Below are positions 23,684-27,140 of a stretch of DNA of 27,140 nt, in pieces. The stretch lies in the NCBI GenBank assembly GCA_964483155.1, contig CAZAAC010000034.1:1-27140 (forward strand), read 5' to 3'. The translations under genes and the position numbers were made by a program. Within the stretch, counting starts at the first letter, position 1. Every line of letters starts with the position of its first letter. The notes under the pieces were generated by a model. The model had not been told where the DNA came from, did not search any database, and was given only the letters and a program-made list of their open reading frames with translations. This DNA is from JAAYYM01 sp964483155 (GTDB lineage Bacteria > Bacillota > Clostridia > Lachnospirales > Lachnospiraceae).

Positions 23684-23736
23684 TTTCTTCTCCTGCGAAA
23701 TCAGTTCACAATTTGTTGCCATAATATATTATAACA

Positions 23737-23764
23737 ATTGGACAGGCATAACTGCCTGCCCAAT
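23737..23764 (-). promoter_or_regulatory. Intercistronic stem-loop between binding protein and permease genes
   Basis: Arms 23737-23748 and 23753-23764 form a 12-bp stem (one G-U in the transcript) around a 4-base loop. There is no clear U-tract. Such hairpins often stabilise the upstream message or partly terminate, giving more binding protein than permease. Confidence 0.6.
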
Positions 23765-23794
23765 CTGTATCTTTGAAAACACAACGCAATTATT

Positions 23795-25144
23795 CTATTC
23801 CTCTGCAATTGCGCTGTTCATGAAAGTAGCAAGTTCTTTACATACTTCCTCTGCACTGCGAGTTCCGGTCCATGCATCAACTAAAGTCTCTGTGATTTTG
23901 TCTTCCCATACAGTTGTATGTTTGGTATAAGGTCTGATAACCATATCTTCTGTCATGTCCAAATATGCCTGTAGGTTGAAATCAGGATATGCTTTTACCC
24001 AATTCTTCTCAGTTCCCTTCATCGCAGAAATTACAATACCAAGATCAGACTGTTTCTGCTGTGCTTCTTTAGAACCAAAGTATTCTACTAACTGCCATGC
24101 TGCATCTGCTTTACTTGTATTACCTGCAATTGCCCATCCAAGTCCGTTATAGATTGAAACTCTTCTGCCTGTTTCAGCATCTTTCGGAAGAACTGCTACA
24201 TCACAATTTGCCTTTACATAATCATTGTTGCAAAGATCTGCTAACATCCAAGAACCCTGAAGTATCATTGCAACAGTTCCTGCTTCTAATAAAGCATTTG
24301 CTTCGTTCTCGGCAAGTACTTCATATGGAGGCATATAGCCATTCTTTGCCAAATCAGATACAAAAGTCACGGCCTTGATGGTTCCCTCAGAATCCATACC
24401 AGAAGCTGTTCTATCTTCATTTACGATAGATCCGCCCATATCAAATACGGTGTTATACCAACCTTCCTGGTTATTTGAAGGTTTAATGCAGCAGCCGTAT
24501 TGTTTCTTATCAGGATTAGTCAGTTTCTCGCAAGCATCTGCAAAATCATCCCATGTCCAGTCTGCACTAGGGTATTCGATTCCTGCTTCATCAAACATGG
24601 TCTTGTTGTACCATAATCCAATTGTATCGAAATCCTTTGGAACTGCCAGTTGTTTACTGTCATAGTTATAAAGCTGTACAATATCACTTGGGAATTCATT
24701 CATTTCCAATACGCTGCTTGAAGAAATCTTTTCAGAAATATCTAACAACATATCATACTCTGCATACTTGGTAAACTCATTGGAATGCATCCAAAATACA
24801 TCTGGAAGGCTACCACCTGTAGCTCCTGCCTCTAACATTGTCCAATATTCAGTCCAAGGTGTAACCTGAATCTTTGCAGGAATCCCTGTCTTTGCAGTGA
24901 AATCATTTACAATCTGTGTAAGACCCGGTTCCTGATTGCTATCCCAAATTGCAATTGTAAGTTCATCACCTGATGCTTCTGCTGCAGGTGCTTCAGCTGT
25001 CTCTGCTGCAGGTTCTTCTGCTACAGGTTCCTCTGCTGCAGGTGCCTCTGCTGCAGGTGCCTCTGTTGCTGTTGTGCCACCACATCCAACCAGAGATACT
25101 GTCATTACAGATGCAAGTGCCAATGCCACAATTTTCTTCATCAT
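23795..25144 (-). CDS. Sugar-binding lipoprotein of the ABC importer (extracellular solute-binding protein family 1)
   Basis: 449 residues. Type II signal peptide MMKKIVALALASVMTVSLVGC with Cys21 as lipid anchor, followed by a low-complexity Ala/Glu/Pro linker (about 25-60) built of APAAE/EPVAEE-like units. The ligand-binding fold starts at ELTIAIWDSNQEPG and contains the usual family segments (KTGIPAKIQVTPW, SLPDVFWMHSNE, PKDFDTIGLWYNKTMFDEAG, WTWDDFADACEKL, GTVAMILQGSWML, WQLVEYFGSKEAQQ). It captures oligosaccharides outside the membrane and delivers them to the two permeases. First gene of the transport operon, with GGAGG about 12 bases before the first of two ATGs. No ATPase gene is in the window, so a shared MsmX/MsmK-type ATPase is expected elsewhere. 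Confidence 0.93.
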   Translation of the reverse strand: MMKKIVALALASVMTVSLVGCGGTTATEAPAAEAPAAEEPVAEEPAAETAEAPAAEASGDELTIAIWDSNQEPGLTQIVNDFTAKTGIPAKIQVTPWTEYWTMLEAGATGGSLPDVFWMHSNEFTKYAEYDMLLDISEKISSSSVLEMNEFPSDIVQLYNYDSKQLAVPKDFDTIGLWYNKTMFDEAGIEYPSADWTWDDFADACEKLTNPDKKQYGCCIKPSNNQEGWYNTVFDMGGSIVNEDRTASGMDSEGTIKAVTFVSDLAKNGYMPPYEVLAENEANALLEAGTVAMILQGSWMLADLCNNDYVKANCDVAVLPKDAETGRRVSIYNGLGWAIAGNTSKADAAWQLVEYFGSKEAQQKQSDLGIVISAMKGTEKNWVKAYPDFNLQAYLDMTEDMVIRPYTKHTTVWEDKITETLVDAWTGTRSAEEVCKELATFMNSAIAEE

Positions 25145-25207
25145 AATATAGTATAACCTCCCATTCTACTTGTAGGCAAATTGCCCATGTTTTTTTATCA
25201 CAATAAA

Positions 25208-25249
25208 ATTGTACTATACATATTCACTAATCGCTATGTCCTAATGTCC
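25208..25249 (-). promoter_or_regulatory. Candidate promoter and activator site of the alpha-galactoside operon
   Basis: On the minus strand, TACAAT (25208-25213) is a likely -10 box about 65 bases before the binding protein start. No good -35 is present. Instead a direct repeat GGACAT-2-GGACAT (25244-25249 and 25236-25241) overlaps or lies just above the -35 position. A poor -35 with an adjoining direct repeat is typical of AraC-type activation, and an AraC gene is immediately upstream. Confidence 0.45.
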
Positions 25250-25319
25250 GATTCAATTGTCGTAATGTAACATAGTAATACAAGATTAAAATGGCGTTTT
25301 CTATTACCATGGTGATTAG

Positions 25320-26165
25320 TCAGGCCTCACGAAACGTTTTTGGGCTCATATTATATTCTTGTTTGAACATTTTCGAAAAAGAGATGGAATCCACATATCC
25401 TACTTCTGATGCAATCTCTGTAATGGACATATCGGTAGATTTTAAAAGTTTTGCAGCTTTCTGCAATCGGTAACTCACTAGATACTTCTGAGGTGATACA
25501 TCTAATTTCTTTTTAAAAATAGCGGTTAAATAAGAACGGTTAATACCAATATAATTGGCAATATCGTTCACCTTGATATCACGATAGTTAGTCTTTATAT
25601 ATTGAAGTGCATAATCCACATAGGTTTCAGATGAATAATCATACTGCTCACTCTGTGCATTCTGTGCTTCTATCAATGTTGACAAAATTTCATACAAATA
25701 CCCCACCCTTCGAATCTCGTTTGCGTAGGTGAGCTTATTTGTGTCCAATATACTATAAATAAAGGGGATGTAAATCGTAACTGCAATTGTCGAAGTAATT
25801 ACCGGATTGTCTGCATCAAGATGCACGTGATTTAAGTAGTTTTCTGCCATATTTCCATCAAAAGTAACCCATACATATTCCCATGGTTCTTTGTCATCTG
25901 CAAAGTATTGAACCGGATACCCCTTTGGTATTAAAAAAATATCATTTTTCTTAATATGGTAGGTCTTATTATTAATAATAAGGATTCCTTTTCCGTTCAA
26001 CACAAAGTGTAAATGATACTCATTTGGAGTTTTGTGATCATAGGTATAGCCTGGGGGACATTGTTGTTGCCCACAATGAACCAAATACAGGTCATTCGTC
26101 TGCTTTGTAATATTACGCAAACAACGAAAACCTGCTATGTTTTTATAGGTGGTCTGCTTTGACAT
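25320..26165 (-). CDS. AraC-family transcriptional regulator, probable activator of the alpha-galactoside operon
   Basis: 281 residues. The N-terminal half (about 1-150) is a cupin-type sugar-sensing domain (YHLHFVLNGKGILIINNKTY, then KNDIFLIPKGYPVQYFADD, with EPWEYVWVTFDG). The C-terminal ~100 residues hold two helix-turn-helices: IKVNDIANYIGINRSYLTAI and MSITEIASEVGYVDSISFSKMFK, ending SPKTFREA. This is the MsmR/RafR-like arrangement. It is transcribed in the same direction as, and 175 bases upstream of, the binding-protein gene. GAGAGG lies about 9 bases before the ATG. Regulation of the adjacent importer and alpha-galactosidase is inferred from position. Confidence 0.92.
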   Translation of the reverse strand: MSKQTTYKNIAGFRCLRNITKQTNDLYLVHCGQQQCPPGYTYDHKTPNEYHLHFVLNGKGILIINNKTYHIKKNDIFLIPKGYPVQYFADDKEPWEYVWVTFDGNMAENYLNHVHLDADNPVITSTIAVTIYIPFIYSILDTNKLTYANEIRRVGYLYEILSTLIEAQNAQSEQYDYSSETYVDYALQYIKTNYRDIKVNDIANYIGINRSYLTAIFKKKLDVSPQKYLVSYRLQKAAKLLKSTDMSITEIASEVGYVDSISFSKMFKQEYNMSPKTFREA

Positions 26166-26305
26166 AAGACAAATCCTCTCTGCTTCTCATTGATCATGAA
26201 ATATTTAGCCATTTAATAATCACAACGTTGGAATGCCTACCTGAACATATTGTACATCTCTATGGTACATTTTTCTATTACTATGTCTGCATATTTTATT
26301 TTTAT

Positions 26306-26313
26306 ATTATACC
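26306..26313 (-). promoter_or_regulatory. Extended -10 promoter element of the AraC gene
   Basis: The minus strand reads TGGTATAAT, an extended -10 (TGn plus perfect TATAAT). The -35 is poor, which is usual for extended -10 promoters. It would give a leader of roughly 135 bases. Confidence 0.45.
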
Positions 26314-26521
26314 ATATTTTCCTTTATTCGTATAAAATTAATTACCTTCCTTTAACAAAACAATAACTTCTGTTTTTGTTATTTTTCCAATTTTTTTAAT
26401 CATTTCCCTTACTCTGTCAGGTTTTTACAAGCCACTTGTTGTAAGAAATTAGACTCTGGAAGAAAACTCTCTTTTTTATTTATTAAATATATAATAATTT
26501 ATGAGCATATGTAAATAATCA

Positions 26522-26550
26522 TTGTATCTACAATTTTAAAATGATAAAAT
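26522..26550 (+). promoter_or_regulatory. Promoter of the rubredoxin-fusion gene
   Basis: TTGTAT (26522-26527), a 17-base spacer, then TAAAAT (26545-26550) preceded by TGA, an extended -10. The start codon follows 22 bases later, after AAGGAGGG (26559-26566). Confidence 0.65.
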
Positions 26551-26572
26551 ATAAGAAAAAGGAGGGCGATTT

Positions 26573-27140
26573 ATGCAGAAATATGTATGCAGTATTTGTG
26601 GTTTCATTTATGACGAAGCTACCGGTTATCCTGAGGGCGGCATAGCACCCGGTACAAAATGGGAAGATATCCCTGGAGACTGGGTCTGTCCATTATGTGG
26701 TGCCACAAAGGATGAATTTAAGCAGCAAAACCAAGTAACATCTTCCACTCCATCTATTCAAACTGCCATAGAGGAAGAAAGCAACACTTTGCATGAATTA
26801 TCTTTTGAAGAACTAAGTGTACTATGCTCTAATCTCTCAAAAGGCTGTGAAAAGCAATACCTGACAGAAGAGGCTGAACTTTTCAATCAACTTGCAGACT
26901 ATTATATTAGAAAATCTACTCCTGCTTCCGACTTACAAATCTCTGACTTAATTACACTGATTGAAAAAGATCTCTCTTTTGCATATGATAATTCAAATCA
27001 AATTGCCAGTGGTGCTTCTGACCGCGGCGCATTAAGAGCATTGACCTGGGGAGAAAAAGTTACTAAAATACTTTCTTCTCTTCTTGGCAGATATGAGAAA
27101 CAAAAAGATTCTTTATTAGAAAATACGAATATTTATGTTT
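26573..27140 (+). CDS. Rubredoxin-domain protein with helical extension, cut by the window edge
   Basis: The frame is open from the ATG at 26573 to the window end (189 codons), with AAGGAGGG 6 bases upstream. Residues 1-50 are a complete rubredoxin: YVCSICGFIYDEATGYPEGG, then the typical GTKWEDIPGDWVCPLCGATK with the two CxxCG iron-binding pairs. A Ser/Thr linker leads to an alpha-helical region (about 70-185; ELSFEELSVLCSNL, EEAELFNQLADYY, ALRALTWGEKVTKIL). The visible end, ENTNIYV, looks like the run-up to a second CxxC metal site of the kind seen at the end of rubrerythrins, but that lies outside the window. Probably an electron carrier or oxidative-stress protein of an anaerobe. Only plus-strand gene here. 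Confidence 0.85.
   Translation, partial: MQKYVCSICGFIYDEATGYPEGGIAPGTKWEDIPGDWVCPLCGATKDEFKQQNQVTSSTPSIQTAIEEESNTLHELSFEELSVLCSNLSKGCEKQYLTEEAELFNQLADYYIRKSTPASDLQISDLITLIEKDLSFAYDNSNQIASGASDRGALRALTWGEKVTKILSSLLGRYEKQKDSLLENTNIYV

Larger units (their letters stand above)
26166..26572. other. Divergent intergenic region between the AraC and rubredoxin-fusion genes
   Basis: About 400 AT-rich bases hold the divergent promoters of both genes (listed separately). I see no RNA gene, clear terminator or small ORF with a ribosome binding site in the remainder. Confidence 0.55.

Noticed and set aside
25275..25305. CcpA (cre) site upstream of the sugar operon
   Set aside because: An AGAAAACG-like sequence is present on the minus strand but differs from the cre consensus at several fixed positions, including the second half.
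1..27140. tRNA, rRNA or riboswitch genes
   Set aside because: I saw no tRNA-like cloverleaf, rRNA segment or recognisable riboswitch core on either strand; a dedicated covariance search could still find a divergent one.

Overview
The window looks like a chromosomal segment of a low-GC, Gram-positive anaerobe, most likely a Clostridia/Lachnospiraceae-type bacterium. The basis is AT-rich sequence, strong AGGAGG-type ribosome binding sites, short spacers, lipoproteins with Firmicute-style signal peptides, a GH36 alpha-galactosidase/ABC importer operon with an AraC regulator, and a rubredoxin-fusion gene. This is a judgement from gene style, not a database match. Nearly every gene is on the minus strand; only the last gene (rubredoxin fusion) is on the plus strand.

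Region A (1-7.6 kb) is accessory. From the left edge: the 5' part of a divergent serine-recombinase-like gene, a gene for an HUH-type replication endonuclease with its terminator, then two consecutive cassettes. Reading along the minus strand each cassette is: 3' portion of an Rhs core, a variable C-terminal toxin domain, a cognate immunity gene, and a conserved element carrying a large stem-loop. The two Rhs cores are identical by eye over about 1.06 kb but end in unrelated toxin domains. Both lack the N-terminal delivery part of a full Rhs protein, so these are displaced toxin-immunity tips. One stem-loop element lies between the HUH gene and the first immunity gene. The other sits at the junction of the two cassettes. 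The stem changes between the copies in a compensatory way.

Region B (7.6-13.6 kb) is a decayed continuation: a VapD-like pair, a membrane protein and a small two-TM protein that each follow a fragment of a toxin or Rhs gene, two intact paralogous lipoproteins, one frameshifted lipoprotein remnant, and three copies (one whole gene, two 3' tails) of a small membrane-protein gene. I read it as a graveyard of toxin-immunity cassettes in which downstream, probably protective, genes survived.

Region C (13.8-18.4 kb) is a two-gene operon: a DHH/DHHA1 phosphoesterase followed by a TIR - transmembrane - beta-propeller protein. This pair is a candidate nucleotide-signalling or defence module. Region D (18.4-19.5 kb) is an Xre regulator with a DUF3169-like membrane protein.

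Region E (19.6-26.3 kb) is a metabolic operon for alpha-galactosides: AraC regulator, lipoprotein sugar-binding protein, two permeases and GH36 alpha-galactosidase, closed by an 18-bp perfect terminator hairpin. No ATPase is encoded, so a shared MsmX/MsmK-type ATPase elsewhere is expected. Region F (26.5 kb to the end) starts a rubredoxin-domain protein with its own good promoter.
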